Notes under the pieces: model-generated
Databases searched by the model: none
What the model saw: only the letters and a program-made list of their open reading frames with translations
What the model was told of the DNA's origin: nothing
Source: Oscillatoria sp. FACHB-1407
GTDB lineage: Bacteria > Cyanobacteriota > Cyanobacteriia > Elainellales > Elainellaceae
Direction of reading: 5' to 3'
NCBI RefSeq assembly: GCF_014697545.1
Contig: NZ_JACJSA010000016.1
Coordinates: 1-64,000, forward strand
DNA: 64,000 nt
Translations under genes and position numbers: made by a program
Shown here: piece after piece, positions 1 through 8,760 of the stretch
Numbering within the stretch: position 1 is the stretch's first letter
How the letters are laid out: the number at the start of each line of letters is the position of its first letter

Positions 1-66
1 ATTCGTGACTGGAAACCTGCTCTCAATCGCTTCGCGATTGAATTCGGCGATCGCTTTCCAACTTGA
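1..66 (+). CDS. Possible C-terminal fragment of an upstream CDS
   Basis: Frame 1 is open from the left edge to a TGA at 64-66 and would encode 21 residues ending in FGDRFPT. It could be the tail of a gene to the left, and its look is vaguely transposase-like, but 21 codons can be open by chance. A perfect 7-bp hairpin (CAATCGC, TTC loop, GCGATTG; 24-40) lies inside it. No function is assigned. Confidence 0.2.
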   Translation: MRDWKPALNRFAIEFGDRFPT

Positions 67-270
67 GTTTTTACCCTTGACACAATCTATTTGACATACC
101 CGATTAAAAGTATGGGTGAGATAGAGCGAAGGCAAAACCTGTCTTCACATAAAGTTCCAACTATATTCAAATCGTACTTAGTGTCCTCCCACTTATCGAC
201 TCACTCAACCGCTCTTCTCTACTCTCGCATTCCCTGATTAGAATGAACGTATTCTTTTTGTCACTTGCTT
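67..270. other. Intergenic region before the DUF92 gene
   Basis: No ORF, RNA gene or clear repeat is visible here. The sequence is moderately AT-rich and probably holds the promoter of the DUF92 gene. No Shine-Dalgarno sequence precedes that gene's start. Confidence 0.4.
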
Positions 271-1056
271 ATGCCTGTTGCTGTTGCTGTTTTGATTCCC
301 TGGTTAATTGGTGCTGGCATCAATTCAGTGCTGGCAGCGATCGCCTGGTTTGTGCCTAAAAAGCTCCTGACGCCAGCGGGTCTACTCCATGCCTGGGCAT
401 TGGGTGTGATTATCTGGGGCACGCTGGGGTGGCGTGGCTACGTGGTGATGATGTTTTACTTTTTAGTGGGATCAGCCGTGACTCGCATTGGGCTGAAACA
501 AAAAGAAGAAGAAGGCATTGCAGAGAAGCGATCGGGGGCACGTGGTCCAGAAAACGTCTGGGGATCTGCGTTGATTGCAACCTTGTGTGCGCTGGGCGTT
601 TACACTTTTGCTCTTAGCCCTGTAGTTGTTCTACAAAGGCTCGTGTTGCTGTTGGTCTTGGGCTATGTTGCCAGTATGAGTACCAAACTGTCTGATACCT
701 GTGCTAGCGAGGTTGGCAAGGCATACGGCAAACGTACCTTTCTGATCACAACCTTAAAGCCTGTACCACGGGGAACAGAAGGTGCTGTTAGCCTGGAGGG
801 GACTCTGGCAGGCATCGCGGGATCAGCCGCGATCGCCACGGTAGCCTGGGTAGTCGGTTTAATCAGTCCGATTGGTATCCCAATTTGTATGGCGGCAGCT
901 TTTATTGCTACAACCATTGAAAGCGTCATCGGTGCAACGTTGCAATCGAAGTTTGAGTGGTTAACCAACGAATTGGTCAATGTAGTGAATACCTTGATTG
1001 GGGCGATCGCCGCTATTTTGATCGCGCTAGGGTTGCAATGGGTTTTGTTTCGCTAG
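271..1056 (+). CDS. DUF92 / TIGR00297 family membrane protein (VTE6-like phytyl-phosphate kinase homologue)
   Basis: A 261-residue polytopic membrane protein with about six hydrophobic segments. The early KLLTPAGLLHAWALG stretch and the central block SDTCASEVGKAYGK, with PRGTEGAVS shortly after, are typical of the DUF92 family. In plants a member of this family (VTE6) phosphorylates phytyl phosphate to phytyl diphosphate during salvage of chlorophyll-derived phytol into tocopherol, and cyanobacterial members are presumed to do the same. Function here is inferred from the family. The ATG at 271 is preferred to an in-frame TTG at 265; neither has a clear ribosome binding site. It converges on the reductase gene with only 8 bp between stop codons. 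Confidence 0.8.
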   Translation: MPVAVAVLIPWLIGAGINSVLAAIAWFVPKKLLTPAGLLHAWALGVIIWGTLGWRGYVVMMFYFLVGSAVTRIGLKQKEEEGIAEKRSGARGPENVWGSALIATLCALGVYTFALSPVVVLQRLVLLLVLGYVASMSTKLSDTCASEVGKAYGKRTFLITTLKPVPRGTEGAVSLEGTLAGIAGSAAIATVAWVVGLISPIGIPICMAAAFIATTIESVIGATLQSKFEWLTNELVNVVNTLIGAIAAILIALGLQWVLFR

Positions 1057-1064
1057 CTTCGATA

Positions 1065-1949
1065 TTACGCTCCGACATAACGGCGCAAATAGCTTTCCAG
1101 GCTCTCTAACTTTAGTCCAAACGTCGATTCCAGGGTTTCGATCTCAGCGGTCGAGCAAAAGAATTCGTTGGCTAACAGGGTTCGCAAGGTTCCTAATGCC
1201 CGCTGAGCGTTGGGGTTAAACAGCCCTAAAACCGTCCGAATGCCATCAATAGCAAGCACGGGCGGATTCAATAAAATCGGCTCTCGATTAAAAATTCGTC
1301 CGAATATTTTGGGAATATCACCCCGTTCTAAAATCTCAGGTCCACCCACTGGGAAAATTTGGTTGCGGGCGGCTTCTGTTGTGGCAGATTGGACAGCAAT
1401 GCGTGCCAAATCATCAGTACTGACAATCGAGGTGCGAGCTTGAGGATCCCCAATGAGCACATAGATTCCGGTTTGACGAAACCGCTCTGCCAGAGGAATC
1501 AGGTTAGAGGCAAACCCAGAAGGGCGTAGAATCGTGTAGTTTAAGCCGCTCGATCGCAAATATTGCTCGACTGCCCACTTTGCTTTGAAAACGGGGGCGT
1601 CCTCATAACCGCGATCGGCTCCTAACACAGAAATGAATACGAAATGCTGCACACCAGCGGCTTTTGCCTGGTCAATCAGGTCGATGTTGGCGCGATAGTC
1701 GAGTTGTTGTGCTCCATTGGTTGCTTCTGCTGAACCGTGAGCACTGATGATGTATTGCACCCCCTGGCACGCTTTTTGAATATCCCGTTCTTGCTGCAAA
1801 TCACCAATAAAGATGTCGGCTCCACGATGCTCTAACTCGGCATAGCGAGACGTAAGCCGGACAAAAGCTCGCACAGGTTTTTCGTGTTCCCGCAATACAC
1901 GGACAATTCGCCGTCCCAGACCACCCGTTGCCCCTGTGACTAAAAACAT
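1065..1949 (-). CDS. NmrA-like / atypical SDR NAD(P)-binding protein
   Basis: A 294-residue protein that opens directly with a Rossmann nucleotide-binding motif, MFLVTGATGGLGRRIV. The GDLQQ and YIISAHGSAEA segments, then VFISVLGAD and YTILRPSGF, fit the NmrA/Ycf39-type atypical short-chain dehydrogenases. These bind NAD(P) and act as reductases, isomerases or chaperone-like factors. The substrate cannot be read from sequence. The ATG at 1949 is chosen because GAGGGAAG lies 7 nt upstream and the Rossmann motif starts at once; a GTG at 1988 would add 13 unconserved-looking residues. It appears monocistronic. Confidence 0.8.
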   Translation of the reverse strand: MFLVTGATGGLGRRIVRVLREHEKPVRAFVRLTSRYAELEHRGADIFIGDLQQERDIQKACQGVQYIISAHGSAEATNGAQQLDYRANIDLIDQAKAAGVQHFVFISVLGADRGYEDAPVFKAKWAVEQYLRSSGLNYTILRPSGFASNLIPLAERFRQTGIYVLIGDPQARTSIVSTDDLARIAVQSATTEAARNQIFPVGGPEILERGDIPKIFGRIFNREPILLNPPVLAIDGIRTVLGLFNPNAQRALGTLRTLLANEFFCSTAEIETLESTFGLKLESLESYLRRYVGA

Positions 1950-2193
1950 AGCAATGCTTCCCTCATTTCTATATTGGTTACAGAACACATCAACGGAAAC
2001 TCGATCGCGGTCAGTGACAACCGTCTATTGCGATCGCTGTTAAGAGAGCCAAGCTTTTGCAAAAAGACACATTACGTTACACTAACAGTGATTCACCCGT
2101 CGATCGCCTCCACATGACCTGGCCAGGGTTTGAACGTATGTAATGGCGATCGCTCTCATCCTAAATAGCTGAATGTTTTTTAATTCTAACGAC

Positions 2194-2291
2194 AGGGAGG
2201 AAATTATGGGCTGATGCCTTCAAACCGCTTGCAAAAATTACAAATTAAAGTTCAAAAACCCTCCGTTAAAAACTATCAATACAAAATCTAA
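2194..2291 (+). promoter_or_regulatory. Leader with Shine-Dalgarno, two-codon ORF and 25-codon ORF upstream of the hydroxylase-SDR gene
   Basis: AGGGAGG (2194-2200) sits 5 nt before ATG-GGC-TGA (2206-2214). The stop overlaps a second ATG in a TGATG arrangement. That ATG opens a 25-codon ORF (2214-2291) rich in Lys and Gln, ending 45 nt before the structural gene. The strongest ribosome binding site in this region therefore belongs to the leader and not to the gene at 2337. A regulatory role is inferred. No other feature was seen in 1950-2336. Confidence 0.35.
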
Positions 2292-2336
2292 ATTAAGAGT
2301 TTCAAACATCAGGAAACTTAGAAGAAATCGTTAGAT

Positions 2337-3509
2337 ATGAACTTGAATGTATTCGTGACCCAAGCTACGTTAGCAATCTTCTCAATTATTCTTGCTGAGT
2401 TGGTTCGTGACCTCTATCATTTGGCAGGACATTATTGGAAACCGTTACAAAGTTTGCATAATCTGCATCACAAAGCCTATCGTCGTGATCTAACGATGAC
2501 GAGCCTAGAGATGTATTGTCGAGCGCAACTTTATAATGATGTGCCAGAGGCATTGGTTATGGCAGGGATCACGGGTTTAGTTGCGTTGATTAGTCAACAG
2601 TATGCTTTAGTTGTTGGAGTTCTCTATTCTTTTGGATTTTTAATTACTGCACTGGCGCGATCGCAGCAATTATTATTACAAACAGACTTGACTCATAAGC
2701 CTGGTGATCTCATCGAAATTCCCTCACAATGGACGGTGAATCGGACTTATCATTGGCGACACCACTTTGATCAGGGAAATGCTTATTTTTGTGGTCATTT
2801 TACATTTGTGGATAAAGCCTTGGGTACTGCGTTGTCATTGAAAGGAAAAGTTGTTGCAGTGACTGGTGCATCTGGTTCCATGGGGCGATCGCTAATCGCT
2901 GAGTTAACCAAACAAGGAGCTAGAGTTGTTGCCCTAACGTCTTCTCCAGATGTCACAATTCCGGGAACGGTTGAGACGTTGACCTGGCGTTTAGGGGCAG
3001 AGTCAGAGTTAAGCGATCGCCTCAGAACCGTTGATATTCTTATCATCAATCATGGTATTAATGTGCATGGCGATCGCACTCCAGAAGCCATTCAAAAGTC
3101 CTTTGAAGTGAATGCTATCTCAGCCTGGAAACTGGCGGAATCGTTCCTGGAAACCGTCCAAAAATCAGAACATCGAGCGATTAAAGAACTGTGGATTAAT
3201 ACGTCAGAAGCGGAAGTTAGTCCGGCATTTAGTCCTTTGTATGAGTTGTCAAAACGGGCGATCGGAGATTTGATTACCCTGCGTCGATTGGATGCACCCT
3301 GTGTGATTCGTAAGCTAATTTTGGGCCCATTTAAGAGCAATCTCAACCCGATTGGAGTCATGTCCCCTAATTGGGTGGCTTGGGCGATTGTAGCGTTAGC
3401 CAAACGAGATTTTCGAGACATTATTGTGACGATTAATCCCATTACCTACATTGCGTTTCCGATTAAAGAATTCTTTAAATCGCTTTATTTCAGATTGTTT
3501 ACTCGATAG
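2337..3509 (+). CDS. Bifunctional sterol desaturase-like / short-chain dehydrogenase fusion
   Basis: A 390-residue two-domain protein. Residues 1 to about 160 form a membrane part of the fatty-acid-hydroxylase/sterol-desaturase type, with the His clusters HNLHH near residue 41 and HWRHH near 141 that could bind a di-iron centre. From about residue 163 an SDR Rossmann domain begins (GKVVAVTGASGSMGRSL), with a NHG segment and YELSKR, where Tyr and Lys are spaced as in the SDR catalytic YxxxK. This fusion is known in cyanobacteria but its substrate, probably a lipid or isoprenoid, is not established. The His set looks shorter than in full desaturases, so hydroxylase activity is uncertain. A methyltransferase gene follows 41 nt downstream, suggesting a joint modification pathway. 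Confidence 0.8.
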   Translation: MNLNVFVTQATLAIFSIILAELVRDLYHLAGHYWKPLQSLHNLHHKAYRRDLTMTSLEMYCRAQLYNDVPEALVMAGITGLVALISQQYALVVGVLYSFGFLITALARSQQLLLQTDLTHKPGDLIEIPSQWTVNRTYHWRHHFDQGNAYFCGHFTFVDKALGTALSLKGKVVAVTGASGSMGRSLIAELTKQGARVVALTSSPDVTIPGTVETLTWRLGAESELSDRLRTVDILIINHGINVHGDRTPEAIQKSFEVNAISAWKLAESFLETVQKSEHRAIKELWINTSEAEVSPAFSPLYELSKRAIGDLITLRRLDAPCVIRKLILGPFKSNLNPIGVMSPNWVAWAIVALAKRDFRDIIVTINPITYIAFPIKEFFKSLYFRLFTR

Positions 3510-3550
3510 GTTTTGTACATCACCTATTGATGTTGCATTGGAGTCACTTA

Positions 3551-4366
3551 ATGAAGTGGAATCCAGCCGATTATGCTAAAAATTCTGAGGCTCAGTTGAA
3601 GTGGGCACGAGAGTTGCTATCTCTTCGAGATACCCGCAAGGGGTCGCACCTTGATTTAAAGGGGCATGAAGCGATTCTAGACATGGGCTGTGGGGACGGC
3701 AAAATCACGGCTGACTTTGCCACTGCCCTGCCCCAAGGCAACGTCACTGGCATCGACAGTTCCCCTGAAATGATCGCCTATGCCACGCAAACCTATCCCT
3801 CTTCCCAGTATCCCAATCTTGCTTTTTCTTGTCTGGATGCGCGATCGCTCCCCTTCGATCGGGCATTTGATCTGGTTTTCTCCAATGCGACATTGCACTG
3901 GGTAGACGATCATTTGTCGGTACTCAAGGGCGTCAGTCGTGCCCTGCGAGATGGGGGTCGTCTGATCATCTCCTGTGGAGGACAGGGAAACGCGGCTCAA
4001 GTGTTGGACGTGTTTCGTGAGGTTGTGACGCGAGAACCCTGGAACGCTTATTTCGATGATGTTCGCAATCCCTATTTCTTTTATGGGGTAGAGGACTATC
4101 AGGACTGGCTAGCCCAGGCAGGTTTGGAGAGCGATCGCCTGGAATTGGTGCCCAAAGATATGACCCATCCCGCACCGGACGGATTTGCCGCCTGGATTCG
4201 CACTACCTGGATGCCAATCACTCACCGAGTGCCAGACGACAGTCGCGATCGCTTTATTGCTGAGTTTGTTGAAGCTTACCTGCAAGAAAACCCACCGGAT
4301 TCTGATGGACTGGCTCACATTCAAATGGTGCGGCTAGAAGTGGATGCTCATCGTCCTGCAAGCTAA
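3551..4366 (+). CDS. Class I SAM-dependent methyltransferase (trans-aconitate methyltransferase-like)
   Basis: A 271-residue protein beginning MKWNPADYAKNSEAQLKWA, a start seen in trans-aconitate 2-methyltransferase-like enzymes. SAM motif I is ILDMGCGDGKIT, followed by GIDSSPEMI and the VFSNATLHWVDD motif. The natural substrate is not readable. The start at 3551 is chosen because GGAG lies 8 nt upstream and the family-like N-terminus begins there; 24 further bases are open upstream. It lies 41 nt after the hydroxylase-SDR fusion on the same strand, so co-transcription is plausible. Its stop overlaps the stop of the convergent Fur-family gene by 4 bp. Confidence 0.8.
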   Translation: MKWNPADYAKNSEAQLKWARELLSLRDTRKGSHLDLKGHEAILDMGCGDGKITADFATALPQGNVTGIDSSPEMIAYATQTYPSSQYPNLAFSCLDARSLPFDRAFDLVFSNATLHWVDDHLSVLKGVSRALRDGGRLIISCGGQGNAAQVLDVFREVVTREPWNAYFDDVRNPYFFYGVEDYQDWLAQAGLESDRLELVPKDMTHPAPDGFAAWIRTTWMPITHRVPDDSRDRFIAEFVEAYLQENPPDSDGLAHIQMVRLEVDAHRPAS

Positions 4367-4764
4367 ACTTCGCTGCTGGTTTGAGCCATCTGACATTGCG
4401 TACACAGCCCAAAGAACTCCAGGGTGTGATAGTAGATTTTGAAGTGATAGGACTGGTGCAACTGATCCTCTAACTCATGTACCGGGCATTCCTCGATGGG
4501 AATCGATGCCCGACACTGGAGACAGGTGAGGTGATGTTTGTCCTCCTGCACAGAGCTGTAAAGCGACTCACCACTGGCAAGAGTCCGCACTTGAATTGCC
4601 CCTTCTAATTTGAGCGATTCCAAAGCCCGATAGACCGTTGCTAACCCCATGGTCTGACCTTGATTCCGCAGCTCTACATAGATATCTTGAGCGGAAACAG
4701 CCTGGTTCAGATTTTTGAGCAGATTCAAGATTCGTTCTTGACTGCGAGTTCGTTGACCTTTCAT
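4363..4764 (-). CDS. zur: Fur-family metalloregulator, Zur/FurB-like
   Basis: A 133-residue transcriptional repressor. The N-terminal winged helix contains the recognition-helix segment GLATVYRALESL (40-51). The C-terminal part has HHLTCLQC (Cys81, Cys84) and CTQC (Cys121, Cys124), the two CxxC pairs that hold the structural zinc in this family. The TRSQERILNLL start and GLATVYR resemble the cyanobacterial Zur (FurB) branch more than Fur or PerR, so control of zinc homeostasis is the likely role. The paralogue assignment is from memory of family sequences. It is divergent from purS; no convincing Zur palindrome was found in the 171-bp gap. Confidence 0.7.
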   Translation of the reverse strand: MKGQRTRSQERILNLLKNLNQAVSAQDIYVELRNQGQTMGLATVYRALESLKLEGAIQVRTLASGESLYSSVQEDKHHLTCLQCRASIPIEECPVHELEDQLHQSYHFKIYYHTLEFFGLCTQCQMAQTSSEV

Positions 4765-4935
4765 GGCAAGGGGAGATACGTCACATCTTGAGTGTCTCAG
4801 ATTGGGAGTGCAATCTTGAGGGGTCTGTGCCAGTGTTTGCGATTAACCCTAATTCGTCTCAATAAGCGGGAACCGATACAGAACGTCTAGTCCCATCTTA
4901 AAATGGTTCAACGTTGTTAAGGTTGTGAAATTGTT

Positions 4936-5205
4936 GTGAGCCAGACTTATCATGCCCAGATTTATGTGACGCTTCGTCCTTCCGTGCTTGACCCAGCCGG
5001 TACAGCCGTACAGTCTGGGTTGAAACATATGGGTTACGACAACGTGCAGCAGGTTCGCATTGGCAAATATGTTGAGGTGACTTTGACGGCCAATGATGAA
5101 GCGGCGGCTCGTGAACAACTAGACAAAATTTGCGACCAGCTACTGGCTAATCCGGTGATCGAAAATTATCGCTTTGATCTAAAGGCATTAAGCCCTCAAG
5201 GATAA
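4936..5205 (+). CDS. purS: Phosphoribosylformylglycinamidine synthase subunit PurS
   Basis: An 89-residue protein, the usual length for PurS, with the family pattern YHAQIYVTLRPSVLDPAGTAV near the N-terminus and VRIGKYVEV in the middle. PurS bridges PurL and PurQ in the multi-subunit FGAM synthase, the fourth step of de novo purine synthesis in the cytoplasm. The start is GTG at 4936; no ATG lies near. purQ follows 82 nt downstream on the same strand, which supports the call. purL is not in this window. Confidence 0.9.
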   Translation: MSQTYHAQIYVTLRPSVLDPAGTAVQSGLKHMGYDNVQQVRIGKYVEVTLTANDEAAAREQLDKICDQLLANPVIENYRFDLKALSPQG

Positions 5206-5287
5206 AGGTAAGATGATCGATCCGTGCTAGCGATCGGGCAGGTTGCCAGTTCGTCGTGAATAATGGAGAGGTGGCATTGCAAAGCGT

Positions 5288-5986
5288 ATGAAATTTGGTG
5301 TAATTGTTTTTCCTGGATCCAACTGCGATCGCGATGCGGCGATGGCAACTCGTGACATTTTGCAGCAACCGACGCGGATGGTGTGGCACGAGGAGAGCGA
5401 TCTGTCTGATCTAGACGTGATCATTGTGCCCGGTGGGTTTAGTTATGGCGACTATTTGCGCTGTGGGGCGATCGCTCGGTTTTCGCCTGCCATGCAAGCG
5501 ACCATCGACCACGCCAATCAGGGCAAGCTGGTCTTGGGGGTATGTAATGGCTTTCAGGTCTTAACCGAAGCTGGGCTGCTGCCGGGGGCACTCATGCGAA
5601 ATCGCAACCTGAGTTTTGTGTGCGATCGCATCTCCCTGCGAGTGGAGCGCACCGACTTACCTTGGACGCAAGCGTATCAACAAGGGCAAGTTATCACCTT
5701 GCCGATCGCCCATGGCGAGGGATGTTATTACGCCGATGCAGACACGTTAGCTGAGCTAGAGGATAATCAGCAGGTTCTCTTCCGCTACTGCACCCCCACG
5801 GGACAAGTTACGCCTGAAAGCAACCCCAATGGCTCCCTCAACAACATTGCAGGCATCTGCAATCGCCGGGGCAATGTCGTAGGCATGATGCCCCACCCAG
5901 AGCGAGCGACCGATCCACTGTTGGGCTGCACTGATGGGCTTGTTCTGTTTCAAGGGTTGTTGTCAAAAGTGATGGCGATCGCGTAA
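5288..5986 (+). CDS. purQ: Phosphoribosylformylglycinamidine synthase subunit PurQ
   Basis: A 232-residue class I glutamine amidotransferase that supplies ammonia to PurL in FGAM synthesis. The opening MKFGVIVFPGSNCDRD is characteristic. The catalytic triad is visible: nucleophile Cys86 in LGVCNGFQVL, and His203 and Glu205 in MMPHPERA. Length is normal for the family and there is no sign of degradation. It follows purS and converges on the MCE-protein gene with 6 bp between stops. Confidence 0.95.
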   Translation: MKFGVIVFPGSNCDRDAAMATRDILQQPTRMVWHEESDLSDLDVIIVPGGFSYGDYLRCGAIARFSPAMQATIDHANQGKLVLGVCNGFQVLTEAGLLPGALMRNRNLSFVCDRISLRVERTDLPWTQAYQQGQVITLPIAHGEGCYYADADTLAELEDNQQVLFRYCTPTGQVTPESNPNGSLNNIAGICNRRGNVVGMMPHPERATDPLLGCTDGLVLFQGLLSKVMAIA

Positions 5987-5992
5987 TTGCGA

Positions 5993-7264
5993 TCATCTTT
6001 CTGGCTCTCTTTCCATTGAGTTTGTCACGGTGTAGGGTTGCAAGCGCACCCGCCGGTTTGGGTTGAGCGGAGTCAGTTGGTCTTGAGGGGTATAGGTTGG
6101 GGCTGAGTTAGTGGCTGGCTCAGCCGACTGGGCATTTTGAGCGACCTCTGTAGAGGCAAGCATTTGAGCCAATTCCGTTTGCTGCTCTAGCTGTTGTGTC
6201 GAGGAAACGAGGCTGCTCAGCCCATCCACCAAGTCTCGAATATTTTGGCGAAATTCTGGATCACCTGTTAGTTCATCCAGGTCGGCTGTGATCTTTTGAG
6301 CGTTCTCAAAGGTGGCACGCGCTGAGTCCAGCGTGCGTTGTAAGAGCAACAGATTGTCTTGGGTGCCGACTGATTCTGACAATACTCGGAGATTGGTCGA
6401 GGCTTGAGCGGCGTTAGCTGAGAGAATTTCTAAGTTTTCGATAAACTCACCGCTATCGAGTGTTGTTGAAAATTGGGACAAGAGAACCTGAAGTTGCTCA
6501 CTGGCGACATTCAAGTTATCTAACGTGCTGACGAGTGTAATGCGATTAGCTGCTAATAGGCTGTTGATCTCGTTAGCTGTCAAGCCGAAGCGATCGGCTG
6601 CCAAACCGACTGAGCGGGTCGTGGCACTCGCAGAAGACGACAAGGCTGCTAGCTCTCGATCGGCAGTTCGAGTCAATCGGGTCACTTCGCGGCTCAAGGT
6701 TGCAACCCCTGCGGCTGCATCTGAAGTGTTTCTGGCTAGAGTGCGAATTTCACCAAAAAACTCTGGATCGGTCACCAGATTGGTCAACCGCACCGTGGCA
6801 CTGATGAGTTCATTAAAGTTGACCCCTACTAGCCCTTCCAGGCGATCGCCGTCACAAATAATTGGGCTACCTGCACAATCTGCTGCCAGCGGGTTGGTGT
6901 CAATCTCAGCGGGCAAAACACTGACCGGGGTAATATCAACAGCCGTTTCCCCAATTAACCCTGCCTGATTTGCCTCAACCGTAGCATCACGCGGAATCAG
7001 TAAATTGGCAGGAGTAATCTCAATTTCAACATCAACCACATTGGAACCGGGCATGATGCTGGTGATCTTCCCTACATTGACCCCCCGATAGCGAACCGGG
7101 GCACCTGCTCGCATACCACCGACATTGGCAAACTCCACAATAAAGCGGTAGCTGCGGTTTCCTGGATTTAATCCGCGAATCCAGATGACCATCAAGCCAA
7201 ATAAACCGAGTCCCAGTAGGATGAGCAGACCAACCGAACCCTCTCGAATCGTTCGCGATCGCAT
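5993..7264 (-). CDS. MCE/MlaD-domain lipid transport protein (Ycf22-like)
   Basis: A 423-residue protein with one N-terminal membrane anchor (about 10-30) followed by an MCE domain (about 38-115: VEFANVGGMRAGAPVRYRG, then KITSI). A long helical, Ala/Ser/Leu-rich region (about 150-365) and a polar Pro/Gln-rich tail follow. Such proteins form the periplasmic or intermembrane substrate channel of MlaFEDB/TGD-type phospholipid importers; the cyanobacterial and plastid form is Ycf22/TGD2. It lies 54 nt downstream of the ATPase gene on the same strand, so the two form a transport operon. The permease (MlaE/Ycf63 type) is not in the window. Confidence 0.85.
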   Translation of the reverse strand: MRSRTIREGSVGLLILLGLGLFGLMVIWIRGLNPGNRSYRFIVEFANVGGMRAGAPVRYRGVNVGKITSIMPGSNVVDVEIEITPANLLIPRDATVEANQAGLIGETAVDITPVSVLPAEIDTNPLAADCAGSPIICDGDRLEGLVGVNFNELISATVRLTNLVTDPEFFGEIRTLARNTSDAAAGVATLSREVTRLTRTADRELAALSSSASATTRSVGLAADRFGLTANEINSLLAANRITLVSTLDNLNVASEQLQVLLSQFSTTLDSGEFIENLEILSANAAQASTNLRVLSESVGTQDNLLLLQRTLDSARATFENAQKITADLDELTGDPEFRQNIRDLVDGLSSLVSSTQQLEQQTELAQMLASTEVAQNAQSAEPATNSAPTYTPQDQLTPLNPNRRVRLQPYTVTNSMEREPER

Positions 7265-7318
7265 TCTTTACTTCCTCACATTGGTTGATTTAAGCAATGA
7301 CCCATTCCCGGCGAGAAC

Positions 7319-8101
7319 TTAGCCTACCACTTGAATCGGTCCTTCCACACTGCCACTAAAAAATTGGCGCACAATCGGGTGATCTGTTGTATCAATATCA
7401 CTCACCGACCCCTGCCATTGCACTTTGCCTCGATACAGAAAGACAATCCGATCTGCCGTCCGTCGAATTGTACTATCCTGGTGAGTCACCATAACATAGG
7501 TGCTGCAACCGCCATGTTGACATTGCAACTCGCGAATCAAATCCTCAATCACGGTAGAGGCGATCGGGTCTAACCCTGCCGTCGGTTCATCGTAGAGTAA
7601 TACCTCTGGTCTATCGTTGGGATTTTCTGGATTCTCCATAATGGCGCGGGCAAAACTGACTCGCTTTCGCATCCCCCCCGATAATTGAGCCGGATAGCGA
7701 TCGCTAATACCCGGTAATCCAACCATCTCCAACTTACGCTCAACCATCTCACGAATGCGTCTGGATGACAACTTAGAGTGCTGATACAGCAAAAAACCAA
7801 CGTTCTCATCCACGGTCAATGAGTCAAACAAAGCGGCTTGCTGAAACACCATACCGATGCCAACAGGGTCTTCGCCATCCTCCACCAGACCCTGTCGCCG
7901 TTTGCCCTGGATATAAATTTCTCCTTCGTCTGGAGCAAGTAATCCTGCAATGATCCGCAAAATGGTCGATTTACCTGTCCCTGATGGGCCAATCACCGCC
8001 AGTGCTTCACCCCGATAGATTGTCAGATCTACGCCATCTAGAACCTTATTCGTTCCAAATGACTTACTAACCCCTTTTAACTCAATCAATGGCTCACCCA
8101 T
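7319..8101 (-). CDS. ABC transporter ATP-binding protein, MlaF/TGD3-like
   Basis: A 260-residue ABC ATPase. It has Walker A GPSGTGKST (38-46), a Q-loop near FQQAALFDSL, signature LSGGMRKR (140-147), Walker B LLYDEP (168-173) and switch His207 in MVTHQD. The LSGGMRKR signature and the GLDPIAS segment are typical of the MlaF/Mkl group that powers MCE-type lipid transport. The MCE-domain protein gene directly follows, which supports that specificity. ATG at 8101 is used and a complete ABC domain follows. Confidence 0.88.
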   Translation of the reverse strand: MGEPLIELKGVSKSFGTNKVLDGVDLTIYRGEALAVIGPSGTGKSTILRIIAGLLAPDEGEIYIQGKRRQGLVEDGEDPVGIGMVFQQAALFDSLTVDENVGFLLYQHSKLSSRRIREMVERKLEMVGLPGISDRYPAQLSGGMRKRVSFARAIMENPENPNDRPEVLLYDEPTAGLDPIASTVIEDLIRELQCQHGGCSTYVMVTHQDSTIRRTADRIVFLYRGKVQWQGSVSDIDTTDHPIVRQFFSGSVEGPIQVVG

Positions 8102-8760
8102 AATACGTAACTAACAGCCTTTGGGAAAAACTAGCGTGGAGAAGGAATTGAAGTATTTAGCGAAGAACTCTGGTTAATAATGCTGTATTGCAATTTTATA
8201 TAGGGAGTTTACAGAGTTCATAACGATATCGGGTGAAAAAAGTTGCATGATTCAACGAGTCTTCGTGATTCGACTGGCAAATTTAAGATTGTCTTTGACT
8301 GTATCAAATTGTTAAAACAGTTCATCGAGAGAAAAAACAGCTATAAGAACAACGTTTGGCAACCTTTTTTCTGTAGCGTAAGGGCTGCACTTCACAGAGC
8401 TAGACTTCTACCTTAACTAGTACCTTAACGAGTCGAAGGCATCACTACCCCAGTCAAGCGAGAGAAATGGTTTTACACCGAAAGATGTGAGATAAAGGAT
8501 TAACCCTGGTTCAACAGGTGGCAGTGACAAGCCAGTGCGGGTTTTGCTGCCTTGCTCCATCGGAATATCCTTAGCTTGCCAAATTAGTACGGATTGACTT
8601 CCACTTGCTAAGGAATATAAGGGGACGAGAATGCTAAGTTGGGGGCGGGTGCTCCGTTTTACCTCTCGTTTCACACTCGTATTTCCGACTCATGCCTGGT
8701 ATGAGTGTCAGGTTACGGTGTTTGCCACGTTCCAAAGTCGTTTGTTGCCCCTGCTTAACC
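8102..8760. other. Intergenic region upstream of yvcK
   Basis: Positions 8102-8400 are AT-rich with no ORF worth calling and probably hold the ABC ATPase promoter. At 8417-8674 an 85-codon minus-strand frame is open but has no recognisable family. At 8631 an ATG preceded by AAGGGGA opens a 63-codon plus-strand ORF that overlaps the yvcK start out of frame (described among the findings). Confidence 0.4.

Noticed and set aside
4765-4935. Possible Zur operator between zur and purS
   Set aside because: AGATT/AATCT half-sites are present, but nothing resembling the AT-rich TGATAAT-type Zur palindrome was found.
8417-8674. 85-codon minus-strand ORF before yvcK
   Set aside because: No family resemblance, no Shine-Dalgarno, and it overlaps the expected yvcK promoter; mentioned only in the intergenic entry.
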